DNA of 64,000 bases, from NCBI GenBank assembly GCA_964653485.1, contig CAZZFF010000016.1, forward strand, positions 6,467-70,466, written 5' to 3'. Position 1 is the stretch's first letter. Each line of letters starts with the position of its first letter. This stretch comes from CAVQND01 sp964653485. Its GTDB lineage: Bacteria > Verrucomicrobiota > Verrucomicrobiia > Limisphaerales > UBA8199. Shown here piece by piece: positions 1-8,864 of this stretch. Below the pieces are notes generated by a model. That model did no database searches. It saw only the letters and a program-made list of their open reading frames with translations, and was not told the origin of the DNA. The translations under genes and the position numbers were made by a program.

Positions 1-3000
1 GGCCGCGCTGGTGGAGGCGCCGGAGAACATGGCCAACTTGTTGTCCGGAGTCGGGATCATGTTGGGGGAGCCGGAATCCCCTGGGTTCATCAAGGAGAAG
101 AAGAAAGGCGGGACATCAGCGGAGCAGTAGCCCGCGGCGGTCGTTCCGAAGAACAAGAAGGGCAGGTCCGGAGTATCCGGGTAATAGGTTTGGTAGTCGG
201 ACTGGGAGATGACAAACATCGGGGTGATGCTGGGGGGAACGTCTTCGGTAAAGAAAAGGATTCCATAATCATAGACCTCGCCGCCGAAGGTGCCGAGGCG
301 GATGAAATTGGCGGCGATGGTCATCTCGACGAGGGTATTGCTGGCCGTGCAGAACCAGACATGCATGCCGTTGAGGCCGTTCCCCAGGCCGTTGGGGCCC
401 AATCCATGGCCGCGCGTGTAGGCGTGCCTCGGTGTCAGCAGCGTCGCCGGCACCTGGCCGGGCGCGCCTTGATACTCGTTGCACTGCGAGATGGCGGTGA
501 AGCCCTCGACGCCGTAAAGCAAGCAGTTCGTCTCCCACGCCATGACAGGCGGAACCGCCGGCCAGCCCTCCGGAAGCGAATACTCGGCCCACATCTTCAT
601 CGTCCGACCGTTTGTGTTTGCGATGAAATTGGTCCAGGCGGCGATGCGGAACGGCGAATCGATCGTCGTCTGAGACTGGGCGACCGCCTGATAGTAGCGC
701 GGTGGCGACCCGGGGGGCGGGGTATCGACATATTGGATCGCGCCCCAGGAATTGGCCGCGGCGGTGCCGAGCGTCTGCCAGACTCCGCTTGTCGGGTCGA
801 GCGTGTACTGAATGACGTAGATGTTCCAAGGAATGCCGGTGAAGGTCACAGAGTAGGTCCCGTTGCTCAATTCCACAAAGCTCGCGCTCTGCTCCGCACC
901 GTAGCTCAGGAGGGGCTCCACGGTCACCGTGCCGACGGCAGTGGCGCCAAAGGAATCTTCTATGGTGTAGGTGAAGGAATCGGGGCCGGCAAAATCCGCT
1001 GGCGGGGTATAAAACACCCAGCCGTCACTCAAGGTGACGGTCCCGCCTTCGGCGCTGGTGGGCGATATATTGTCGAACGAGATAGGATTGCCGTCCGGGT
1101 CGAAATCATTTGTCAGGAGTTCGCTCACCGGGGCCTTTGTTCCACTGGTCGGGGGCCGATAGAGCAGATCGGCTCCGGCGATTGGAGGGGTGTTGATGAT
1201 CTGCGGCGTGGCAAGCGCGCCTGTCGCCGTCAGGAAAGTGTCATCGCCCCCGTATTGAGCCGCAATGGTGTGCATGCCGGCGGGGATCGAGTTTGTGGTG
1301 AAGGTGGCAAAGCCTTGGGCTAGCGCGACTGGCGGCCCGGCGGGCTGGCCGTCGATGTCGAATTGGACGGTGCCGGAGGGCTCGCCCAACCCCGGGTCAT
1401 CCGCGGAGACCAAGGCCGTGAGCGTGATCGGTGAGCCCGGCAACGCCGGGTTGGCCGAGGAGGTAACGTAAACATCCACGGCGTTGGGCGTGGTATCAGC
1501 CTGCCCGATAGCCCGATAAAACCGCATCGTATTCCCCTGGGGCAGTATATCGTCGTAATGGAAAGTGCCCTGCGCGCCGGCCGTCTCGAGAGCCAGCCAT
1601 TGCCAGTTCGACCGGCCAGCCCTGTCCTCATACTCGATGATGTAGGTCTTCCAGGAGAGGCCCGAACCGAGGACGCGGTTGGTTCCCGAGCCGGTCTGCA
1701 GGAGTGTCAAGGTGCAAGCGGCCTGGCTATTCACCAGGATGGTGACCGTGGCCGAGGCGGAGATGTTGTACTGATCCTGCACGGTGTAAGTGAACGAATC
1801 GGCGCCTCCAAAACCGGTGGCCGGTTCGTAGAAAAGCCAGCCGTCGGCGAGGCGGACCGTGCCAAGGTGAGGGGTGGTGGCGCTGAAACTCGCGAGGGCG
1901 AGCGTGCCGCCCATGCCATCGGAACTGGCGGCCACCAGGTCCGCGACGGAAACCTTGGTGCCGTGGCCGGGGGAGCGGTTCACGACGAAATTGGCGGCGG
2001 CAGCATTTGTGCCGACCATCTGCGGCGGAGTGAGCGCCGCGGTGGCGCCAAGGAAATCGGCGTTGCCTTGATACTCGACCGTCACACTGTGCGAACCAAT
2101 CGGAAGGGCGCCAATGGTGATCGAGGCCCGGCCTGACGCCAAGGCGACAGGCGGCCCGTAAGGAGCGCCATCCAGAGTGAATTGCACAACGCTGCCGGGA
2201 GGTTCAACCCCCGGGGGAGCTGTGCCGAACAGGATGGTCGAGGTGAATGTGACAGGTGAAGACAGGGGCGCGGGATTGGCCGAAGATACGATGGTGACCG
2301 TGGCCGCGGCCTTATTGATGTTCAGAACGCCCTTGTTGGTAATCACGCTGTAGTTCGGCAGCAGGTTGTTCGGATCCGAGAGGCCGATGTTGATCGGATA
2401 AGCGCCCGGCGGACTGTCGGTCTGGGCCGCGGTGAAGAAGCTCGCTGTGATGTTGTCCCCATTCTGCAGGCCCGCCACTGTGCCAGTGAGGAGAGGATTG
2501 GGCACGCCGTAGGCGCGAGTCTCGCTGTCGGCGCTGACCACCAGCACCGCCGGGGTGACGGTGAGTGTCGCTGCATTGGTGGTGACGCTATAGTTGGGGA
2601 GCAGGTTGTCGGGGTCGCTGAGCGTGATCGCGATGAGGTATGTCCCCGGCGGACTCTTGGCGGAGGCGATCGTGGCGTACGCGGCCGTGATGTTGTCCCC
2701 GTTCTGCAGGCCCGTGAAGCTGCCCGTCAAGGGCGGATTTGGAGCGCCGTACGCGCGTGTCTGGTTGTGTGCGCTGACCACCAGGAGGGCTGGCGTGATT
2801 GTCAGGACGCCGGCGTTGGTGCTCACGCTGTAGTTGGGGAGCAGGTTGCCGGGATCAAAAAGGATCGAGGTGATCGGATAATTGCCCGGCGGACTGCCGG
2901 TCCCGGCCGTGGTCGAGAAGGTGGCGGTGATGTTGTCCCCGTTCTGCAAGCCCGCCACCGTGCCGGTGAGGAGGGGATTAGGCAGGCCATAGCTCCGGCT

Positions 3001-6000
3001 CTGGTTGTTCGGCGTGATCACCAGCGGCGCCGGGGTGACGGTGAGGGTGCCTGCATTGGTGGTCACGCTGTAGTTGGAGAGCCTGCCGCCCGGGTCTGAG
3101 AGGCCGGCCGTGATGGGGTAGTTACCGACCGCGCTGCCGGCAGCAGCCGCGGTCGAGAGGATTGGGGTGATATTATCCCCGCTCTCAAGGCCGGTCACGG
3201 CGCCGGTCAAAGGCGGATTGGGCGCGCCGTAGGCGCGGGTCTGGTTGTCCGCACTCACCACCAGCGGCGCCGGGGTGATGGTCAGGGTCGCCATATTGGT
3301 GGTGACGGTATAGTTCGAGAGCAAGTCCTCCGGGTCGTTGAGCGTCACCCCGACATTGTAAGTTCCCACAGGGCTGTTCGTGCCGGCGGCCGTGAAGAAA
3401 GTGGCCGTGATGGGGTCTCCGTTGAGGAGGCCCGCCACCGTGCCGGTCAGTGGGGGATTGGGCGCGCCGTAGGCACGGGTCTGGTTGTCCGCGTTCACCA
3501 CCAGCGCCGCCGGGGTAATGGTCAGGACGCCTGTATTCGTAGTGACGCTATAGTTGGAGAGCACGTTGCTTGGGTCGTCGAAGGCCACCTCGATGCCGTA
3601 GGTCCCCACGGGACTGTTGGTGCTGGCCGCGGTGGAGAAAATGGGGGTGATGGTGTCGCCGTTCTGCAGGCCGGTCAGGGTGCCGGTCAACGGCGGGTTG
3701 GTGGCGCCGTACGTCCGGGTCTGGTCATCGGCCGCCACCACCAGGGCATATTCGCAGACTCTGAGCGTGCCGTTCGAGTAAACCACGGTGTAATCGGTCG
3801 AGGTGATTCCGGAGGGCACGATCGGATAGCTTCCCACCGGGCTGTTGGTATCGGCGGCGGTGGTAAAAGCCAGCAGGCCTCCCAGCGCTGTGGGGTCGTG
3901 GTCCGGAACGAAGCCGAGGAAACTGGCGGTGAAAACCGGGTTGGGTTGTCCAACAAGCCGGCTAGTGCTGTTTGCCTGCACCACCAGCAGCGCAGGCACC
4001 ACGGCCAGAATGGCCGGCGAGTATTGGATGCTGTAGTTGAGCGCGCTCTGGCCCCATACGGAAATCGGGTAGGTGCCCACGGGACTGTTGGTTTGGGCCG
4101 GGCTGCTCCCGCTCAAAGGGCCGGTGACCACGCTCGCATTGTCTCCGTTGACGAACCCGCTGTAGCTCACCGTGAAGAGCGGGTTGGTCTGCCCGTAAAA
4201 GCGGCTGGCGTTATTGGCCTGGCCTATCAACACGGCTTGGGTCACGGTCAGGACGCCGGTGTTGGTAACCACACTGTAGTTGCCAAGCACGTTGTCCGGG
4301 TCGGGCAGGCCAATGTCGATCGGATAAACGCCCACGGGGCTGTTGGTCTGGGCGGTGGTCCAGAAAACAGGCGTGATCGAGTCCCCGTTCTGCAGGCCCG
4401 CCACAGCGCCGGTGAATAGCGGATTCGGAGCGCCATAGACGCGGCTCTGGGTGTCCGCGCTGACCACCAGGGGCGCCGGCGTGATCGTGAGCGTGCCCAT
4501 ATTCGTGGTCACGCTGTAGTCGTACAGCACGCTGTTTGGGTCCACCAGAACGACCTCGATGTCGTAGGTCCCCACGGGACTGTTGGTGTCCGCGCTGGTC
4601 GAGTAGTTGACGGTGATGGAGTCCCCGTTCTGCAGGCCGGTCACGGTGCTCGTGAATGGCGGATTAGGGGCGCCATAGACGCGAGTCTGGTTTTCGGCGC
4701 TGACCACCAACGCGTATGGCAGCACGCTGAGCGTGCCGTTAGAGTAGGTCAGGGTGTAATTGGTCGAGCTAAGCCCCGATGGCTCAATCGAATAGGTTCC
4801 CACCGGGCTATTGGTCTGGGCGGGAGTGGTAAAGACCAGCGTCCCTTCCAGCACGCTCGCGTCCTCGTCATTGACCAACCCGAGGAAGGTGGCGCTGAAA
4901 ACCGGATTGGTCTGGCCGAAGGCGCGGGTGGCATCGTTGGCCTGGACCACCAGCGGCGCGGGCGCCACCGTCAGAGTGCCCGGCACGTACTGGATGCTGT
5001 AATTGGGCGCGCTCTGGCCTGAGACGGAAATGGGGTAGGTGCCTGCCGGGCTATTGGTTTGGGCCGGGCAACTCCAGACCAACGGGCCGCTGACGAGGCT
5101 GGCGGTGTCCCCGTTGACAAAGCCACTGTAGCTGAGGTTGAAGGGCGGGTTCGTCTCCCCATAGAGCCGGCTCGTGGTGGTGACTTGGCCAATCAGCGCG
5201 GCCTGGGTGACGTTGAGAACGCCGTTGACAAAGCTGAGCGTGTAGTTTGCCGCCTGTAAACTCCCCGGCGCGAGCGTGATAGGGTAGGCGCCGACCGGAC
5301 TGGCGGGAGCGGCCGCCGTGGCCAGGATGGGGCTGCCCGTCAGTGCGGAGTTCTGGGTGTCTCCGGCGACGAGACCGGAGACGGTCCAGGTGAGAAAGGG
5401 ATTGGCGGCGCCATAGGGCCGGCTCTGGTTTTGGGCCGCAACGACAAGCGGGGCGGGCGTGATAGAGAGCGTGCCGCCGGTGGCGGTGACGGAATAGTTG
5501 TTTAGCGCGCCGGCGGGATCTTGGATGAACGGCACGATGGTGTAGCTTCCGACGGGACTGTCGGCGTTGGCGGTGGTCATGCAAAAGACGGTGATGTTAT
5601 CGCCGTTTGTCACGCCAATAACCGAGCCTGTCAGAGGCGGGTTTGCGGCCCCGTAAACCCGCGTGGCATTCGCGGTGGCGACTACGAGCGGCCGCGGCAA
5701 GACATCGAGCGACACGATCGCCGTGGCTGTCGCGTAATTATTGGTATCCTCCGGGGCAAAGGTGACGAGCAGGCTCTGCCCTGTGCCGGCCTCGAGCATC
5801 GTGCCGGCGGGCGGCAGATAAGAGAAGCTACCGGGAATACTGGCGGTGGCATTCAGTTGGGCCGCGCTGAGGGGTGTGCCGTAGGTAATGGCCGCCGGTT
5901 TGGTCCAGGTGATGGAGGGCACCGCTTTGGGAATGCCGGCGATTTGAAGGGCCCAACTGTTCAGGGTGTTCGTGCTGCCGTACTCCATGCCCGCCAGAAA

Positions 6001-6537
6001 CAACACCCACTTGCCTTGGGGGCTCAACCCATCGAACTCGCTCAGGAACGTCGTCCGCTGAGTGGTGTCGAGCACCAGGGTCGGGTCGATAAAGCGGGCA
6101 TCAGGTTGCCATATTCCGGTCAGCGGCGAGCCCCGGGGAGGCGTCGTGAGAAGGCGGTATTCATGAATATCGTTGGTCGCGGAGTCGGAAAAGGTCACAT
6201 CGAAACCGCAATCGTCGTACCCATACGGGCTGGTTGCGGTCTTGCCTGTCCGGTTGAGCAAGACCGTCAATCCGCTCCCGTGCTGGAGGTAGCAATACAG
6301 GTCCCCGTTGTAATCCCCGGAGATCTTCAACTGCACTTGGAGAGAGGTAATTTGCGAGATGCCCGACGTAAAGGCGCGGACATCCGTAACGCCGGCTGGG
6401 TTGCCGGCGGGAATGGTCAAATTGATGCCCGAAAACACATTGGTCTGGGCGATTTGCCCGGTGGTCTTGGCCACCTGGGCAGGAAGGGTAACGACGCTGA
6501 CCCCCAGCAGCACTACCCACAACTTGAGATAACTCAT
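1..6537 (-). CDS. Giant secreted MBG-repeat protein with P-domain and candidate serine-protease domain (3' end outside window)
   Basis: One frame stays open for 2179 codons from an ATG at 6537 to the window edge, so the C-terminus is missing. Residues 1-23 form a signal peptide (MSYLKLWVVLLGVSVV...LPAQ). Residues about 30-200 resemble a proprotein-convertase P-domain (WVLFLAGMEYGSTNTLNSWA). An Ig-like segment follows, then 14 MBG repeats of about 80 residues (residues about 283-1410), then two Ig-like plus cadherin-like units, each followed by a module ending in RFYRA or RYYQA. The last part (about 650 down to 1) holds TPRH, VYDYGILF and GDSGSP in the order expected for a chymotrypsin-like His-Asp-Ser triad. 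It is probably an exported surface or extracellular protein. Gene limits at the start are clear; the protease call is inference. Confidence 0.85.
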   Translation of the reverse strand, partial: MSYLKLWVVLLGVSVVTLPAQVAKTTGQIAQTNVFSGINLTIPAGNPAGVTDVRAFTSGISQITSLQVQLKISGDYNGDLYCYLQHGSGLTVLLNRTGKTATSPYGYDDCGFDVTFSDSATNDIHEYRLLTTPPRGSPLTGIWQPDARFIDPTLVLDTTQRTTFLSEFDGLSPQGKWVLFLAGMEYGSTNTLNSWALQIAGIPKAVPSITWTKPAAITYGTPLSAAQLNATASIPGSFSYLPPAGTMLEAGTGQSLLVTFAPEDTNNYATATAIVSLDVLPRPLVVATANATRVYGAANPPLTGSVIGVTNGDNITVFCMTTANADSPVGSYTIVPFIQDPAGALNNYSVTATGGTLSITPAPLVVAAQNQSRPYGAANPFLTWTVSGLVAGDTQNSALTGSPILATAAAPASPVGAYPITLAPGSLQAANYTLSFVNGVLNVTQAALIGQVTTTSRLYGETNPPFNLSYSGFVNGDTASLVSGPLVWSCPAQTNSPAGTYPISVSGQSAPNYSIQYVPGTLTVAPAPLVVQANDATRAFGQTNPVFSATFLGLVNDEDASVLEGTLVFTTPAQTNSPVGTYSIEPSGLSSTNYTLTYSNGTLSVLPYALVVSAENQTRVYGAPNPPFTSTVTGLQNGDSITVNYSTSADTNSPVGTYDIEVVLVDPNSVLYDYSVTTNMGTLTITPAPLVVSADTQSRVYGAPNPLFTGAVAGLQNGDSITPVFWTTAQTNSPVGVYPIDIGLPDPDNVLGNYSVVTNTGVLTVTQAVLIGQANNASRFYGQTNPLFTVSYSGFVNGDNASVVTGPLSGSSPAQTNSPVGTYPISVWGQSALNYSIQYSPAILAVVPALLVVQANSTSRLVGQPNPVFTASFLGFVPDHDPTALGGLLAFTTAADTNSPVGSYPIVPSGITSTDYTVVYSNGTLRVCEYALVVAADDQTRTYGATNPPLTGTLTGLQNGDTITPIFSTAASTNSPVGTYGIEVAFDDPSNVLSNYSVTTNTGVLTITPAALVVNADNQTRAYGAPNPPLTGTVAGLLNGDPITATFFTAAGTNSPVGTYNVGVTLNDPEDLLSNYTVTTNMATLTITPAPLVVSADNQTRAYGAPNPPLTGAVTGLESGDNITPILSTAAAAGSAVGNYPITAGLSDPGGRLSNYSVTTNAGTLTVTPAPLVITPNNQSRSYGLPNPLLTGTVAGLQNGDNITATFSTTAGTGSPPGNYPITSILFDPGNLLPNYSVSTNAGVLTITPALLVVSAHNQTRAYGAPNPPLTGSFTGLQNGDNITAAYATIASAKSPPGTYLIAITLSDPDNLLPNYSVTTNAATLTVTPAVLVVSADSETRAYGVPNPLLTGTVAGLQNGDNITASFFTAAQTDSPPGAYPINIGLSDPNNLLPNYSVITNKGVLNINKAAATVTIVSSANPAPLSSPVTFTSTILFGTAPPGVEPPGSVVQFTLDGAPYGPPVALASGRASITIGALPIGSHSVTVEYQGNADFLGATAALTPPQMVGTNAAAANFVVNRSPGHGTKVSVADLVAASSDGMGGTLALASFSATTPHLGTVRLADGWLFYEPATGFGGADSFTYTVQDQYNISASATVTILVNSQAACTLTLLQTGSGTNRVLGSGLSWKTYIIEYEDRAGRSNWQWLALETAGAQGTFHYDDILPQGNTMRFYRAIGQADTTPNAVDVYVTSSANPALPGSPITLTALVSADDPGLGEPSGTVQFDIDGQPAGPPVALAQGFATFTTNSIPAGMHTIAAQYGGDDTFLTATGALATPQIINTPPIAGADLLYRPPTSGTKAPVSELLTNDFDPDGNPISFDNISPTSAEGGTVTLSDGWVFYTPPADFAGPDSFTYTIEDSFGATAVGTVTVEPLLSYGAEQSASFVELSNGTYSVTFTGIPWNIYVIQYTLDPTSGVWQTLGTAAANSWGAIQYVDTPPPGSPPRYYQAVAQSQTTIDSPFRIAAWTNFIANTNGRTMKMWAEYSLPEGWPAVPPVMAWETNCLLYGVEGFTAISQCNEYQGAPGQVPATLLTPRHAYTRGHGLGPNGLGNGLNGMHVWFCTASNTLVEMTIAANFIRLGTFGGEVYDYGILFFTEDVPPSITPMFVISQSDYQTYYPDTPDLPFLFFGTTAAGYCSADVPPFFFSLMNPGDSGSPNMIPTPDNKLAMFSGASTSAA
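2309..5691 (-). repeat. 14 tandem MBG repeats (about 240 bp period)
   Basis: Coding repeats inside the giant secreted protein. Each unit reads approximately LVVxAxNxTRxYGxxNPxLTG...GLxNGDxIT...NYSVTTNxGTLTITPA. The period is about 240 bp, slightly longer in units 2, 3, 4, 7 and 8. Units 3-6 (5199-4234) and 7-10 (4233-3268) are two equal 966-bp blocks whose units correspond one to one, so a four-unit block was duplicated as a whole. Confidence 0.9.
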
Positions 6538-6768
6538 GGAGGTCCTCCTCGCCGCACGCACTGTTCTTCGTTTGTAATCATGTCGCCTCCGGGCTCGATC
6601 TCCCCGGGCGCCGGCGCCATATCTCCCCTCTGCCGGCGGCAATCCCAACCTTCGCTTTGGGTGGCGTGATGATGCACCGCTCGGCCCCAAAAGGCAATAA
6701 AAACTTGACTCGCCGCTCGAATATGGGGGCGGGCGCGATAAGCAATGGCCGGTCCCAGAAAAGACTAA

Positions 6769-6797
6769 GGCGCGCCGACGAAGTCCGTCGGCGCGCC
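6769..6797 (-). terminator. Rho-independent terminator of the 6838-8691 gene; also the content of gap 6541-6837
   Basis: A perfect 12-bp inverted repeat (GGCGCGCCGACG / CGTCGGCGCGCC) with a 5-nt loop lies about 40 bp past the minus-strand stop codon. On the minus strand it is followed by TTAGTCTTTT. Nothing else in the 6541-6837 gap looks genic; it also contains the leader of the giant gene starting at 6537. Confidence 0.75.
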
Positions 6798-6837
6798 GAG
6801 GCTGTTCTGCCTGAATGGGAAGGGTCTGGCGGCCCTA

Positions 6838-8691
6838 TCAAGTTCCCTGCTTGAATTGGTCCTTGTTCTTCTCCGCCTCGGCCAAGCCCGTATCGAGCTT
6901 TGCGCGAAACTCGCTGTCAAACTCTTGCAGGTCCTTGAGCGACAGCTTCACGACGGTGCCGGCGACGACTTCGCCTTCCTCGCCTTTCGAGGTCATGACG
7001 CGCATGGCTATGAGCGTGGTTTCGGTCGCATCCTTGAGCGCGTCGTCCTGGCCCGGCTCGAGCTTCAACAGATCGCCTTCGGAAACGGCTCCGGCGGGTT
7101 TTTCATCCGCCGCGTTGAGGACCACGACGGTCTTGGACACCGGGTAGATGTGGCTGGGGTCGGCCAGAGTCTTTGAAATGTCAGGAGCGGCGGGCGCCTG
7201 ACCCTGAGCGGCCTGATCGGCCAGTTGCTTCTTTTCGGCCACGGCCTGTTCGACCTGATTCTTCAGGGCTTCCTTGGTGTCTTTATCGATCGGGGTGGCG
7301 TTGGGGTTCGGCTTGTCGGCGTTGGCCTCCATGCGCTCAGCTACGGCGGCCCTTTTCTCGGCGTCCGCAGCCTTGATCTCGGCCAATGCCTGCGCCTGGC
7401 GGGCGGCCGCGAGCTCGGCCTCCGTGGCCTCCAGCTTGGCGGCTTCCGCGGCTTCGGCGGCCTTTACGGCCTCTTCGTGGGCGATGCGGGCCTCCTCGCG
7501 CGCCTGGGCGACGGTGACCGTCGCCGCATAGTGGTCGGCAACGTAGCCCGCGACGAGCCAGTCGGTGACCCAGTAACTGGGCGCCGGGTACACCTCATAA
7601 GCGGCAAAATAGGGCCCGTGATAGCGATGATACCAATCGAAGCCCTCCCAGCCCCAGGAGAAATGGAAGGGATGCACCACAAGGACGCCGTCGGGACGGT
7701 ACCAGTATGGGTCATACCAGGACACCAGGGCCGGCCGGAGCACAACGAGTTCCGGCCGGTACACGAAACCGAAACGGCCGCGGTCGTAGTTGCGGACCAC
7801 GTCATGGACCACGGTATCCTTGACAATGGTCGTGTTCCGAATAATCGTCGTATTCCGAATGGTTACGGTCCGCGAGACCTCGACGCCGCGCGCGTCAACG
7901 CGGACCGTCTCGTGGGAGCGCGCTTCCCCATCCCGGCCCATCTGGTGCGTCGTGACTTCCTTGGTGCCATCCCGGTTGACAACCTCTTCACGCTTGGGTT
8001 TCCCGTTCAGCCCATAGTCGGTCGTGTGCTTGGACCCGTCCGGTTTCTCGACCGTTTGCCGCTCGGTCCGGCCGCTCGGAGAAAACTGGGTCGTATGCTG
8101 CGTTCCGTCCTTGGCCTTTACAACCTCCTTTTGTTTTGTCCCAGTCGCGGAAAAATGCGTGGTCTGCTCCGTCCCGTCCGGGTGCTTGACCACTTCCTGC
8201 TTTCCAGCCTTCCCGCCCGCCGCTCCGGCGGCCGTAGTCGCCCCGGTCTTGCCGGCAGCGGCCCCAGCCTTGGTGGCTGCGCCCGTCTTGCTACCCGTGG
8301 TTGCGGGTGTCGTGGTTGCGCCGGTCTTGCTGCCCGTCGTTGCTGGTGTCGTGGTTGCGCCGGTCTTGGTGCCCGTGGTTGCGGGCTTCGTGGTTGCGCC
8401 CGTCTTGCTGCCCGTCGTTGCGGACGTCGTAGCTGCCCCGCTCTTGGCGCCCGTCGTTGCAGGGGTTGTGGTCCCGCCGGTCTTGGTGCCCGTGGTTGCA
8501 GGCGTTGTCTTTCCCCCGGGCTGGGTACTCGGAGCAGCCGGGCGGGCTGACGAGCTGCTGGGTTGATCTTTCTTCTTCGTGGTAGTCGTATCCTGAGCTG
8601 CGCTGGGCAGGCTCGTGAGGCCCGCGAGCAGCAGGATGAGGATTCCCGCCTGAAACCGGCGAGATTTGAACTGCTTCATTTTTGATTTCAT
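6838..8691 (-). CDS. Secreted low-complexity protein of unknown function
   Basis: A 617-residue protein starting at MKSKMKQFKSRRFQAG, a basic N-region followed by a hydrophobic core and SAAQ cleavage site; upstream in-frame codons are left out because the signal peptide should be N-terminal. Order of regions: Thr/Lys/Gly/Ala repeats (TPATTGTKTG units, residues about 55-150); four degenerate VVKxxDGTxxTTxF repeats that look like a YD-like beta strand series (about 165-260); a Trp/Tyr-rich segment (WYDPYWYRPDG...SWGWEGFDWYHRYHGPYF); an Ala/Glu-rich coiled-coil stretch; and a compact C-terminal domain. A clear terminator follows. I do not recognise the family. The layout suggests an exported wall- or envelope-associated protein. 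Confidence 0.8.
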   Translation of the reverse strand: MKSKMKQFKSRRFQAGILILLLAGLTSLPSAAQDTTTTKKKDQPSSSSARPAAPSTQPGGKTTPATTGTKTGGTTTPATTGAKSGAATTSATTGSKTGATTKPATTGTKTGATTTPATTGSKTGATTTPATTGSKTGAATKAGAAAGKTGATTAAGAAGGKAGKQEVVKHPDGTEQTTHFSATGTKQKEVVKAKDGTQHTTQFSPSGRTERQTVEKPDGSKHTTDYGLNGKPKREEVVNRDGTKEVTTHQMGRDGEARSHETVRVDARGVEVSRTVTIRNTTIIRNTTIVKDTVVHDVVRNYDRGRFGFVYRPELVVLRPALVSWYDPYWYRPDGVLVVHPFHFSWGWEGFDWYHRYHGPYFAAYEVYPAPSYWVTDWLVAGYVADHYAATVTVAQAREEARIAHEEAVKAAEAAEAAKLEATEAELAAARQAQALAEIKAADAEKRAAVAERMEANADKPNPNATPIDKDTKEALKNQVEQAVAEKKQLADQAAQGQAPAAPDISKTLADPSHIYPVSKTVVVLNAADEKPAGAVSEGDLLKLEPGQDDALKDATETTLIAMRVMTSKGEEGEVVAGTVVKLSLKDLQEFDSEFRAKLDTGLAEAEKNKDQFKQGT

Positions 8692-8742
8692 CTGTTGGTT
8701 GTTAGACGGCGAGCACCTGACCCAAAGCGCCGCGGACTTGCG

Positions 8743-8762
8743 TGGTCCATTCAAGTGGACCA
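8743..8762. promoter_or_regulatory. Palindrome upstream of the 8691 start (possible operator)
   Basis: TGGTCCA-N6-TGGACCA is a perfect 7-bp inverted repeat 52 bp upstream of the start of the secreted protein gene, between it and argS. It has no T-run, so it is less likely to be the argS terminator than a protein site or a processing hairpin. Function not shown. Confidence 0.3.
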
Positions 8763-8864
8763 TTCCGGGCGCCAACAAAGTCAAAGCCCTGATGGCATTG
8801 CCCTTGACTAGAGGTGTACCGACCCGTCTGCTTTTATCTCATTCGGGGCGCGGAAGCAAGGCTT

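Noticed and set aside
190..1323. Long plus-strand frame opposite the giant secreted protein
   Set aside because: It is the in-phase antisense reading of the Thr/Pro/Gly-rich giant frame, with no domain and Arg/Gly-heavy composition.
5521..6669. 382-residue plus-strand frame
   Set aside because: Antisense to the signal peptide and P-domain of the giant protein; no ribosome site or recognisable domain.
6700..6725. TTGACT near an AATATG on the plus strand as a promoter
   Set aside because: Spacing is only about 10 bp and no plus-strand gene follows.
7225..8550. 441-residue plus-strand frame
   Set aside because: Antisense to the secreted unknown; its repeats are the reverse reading of the Thr/Lys repeats.
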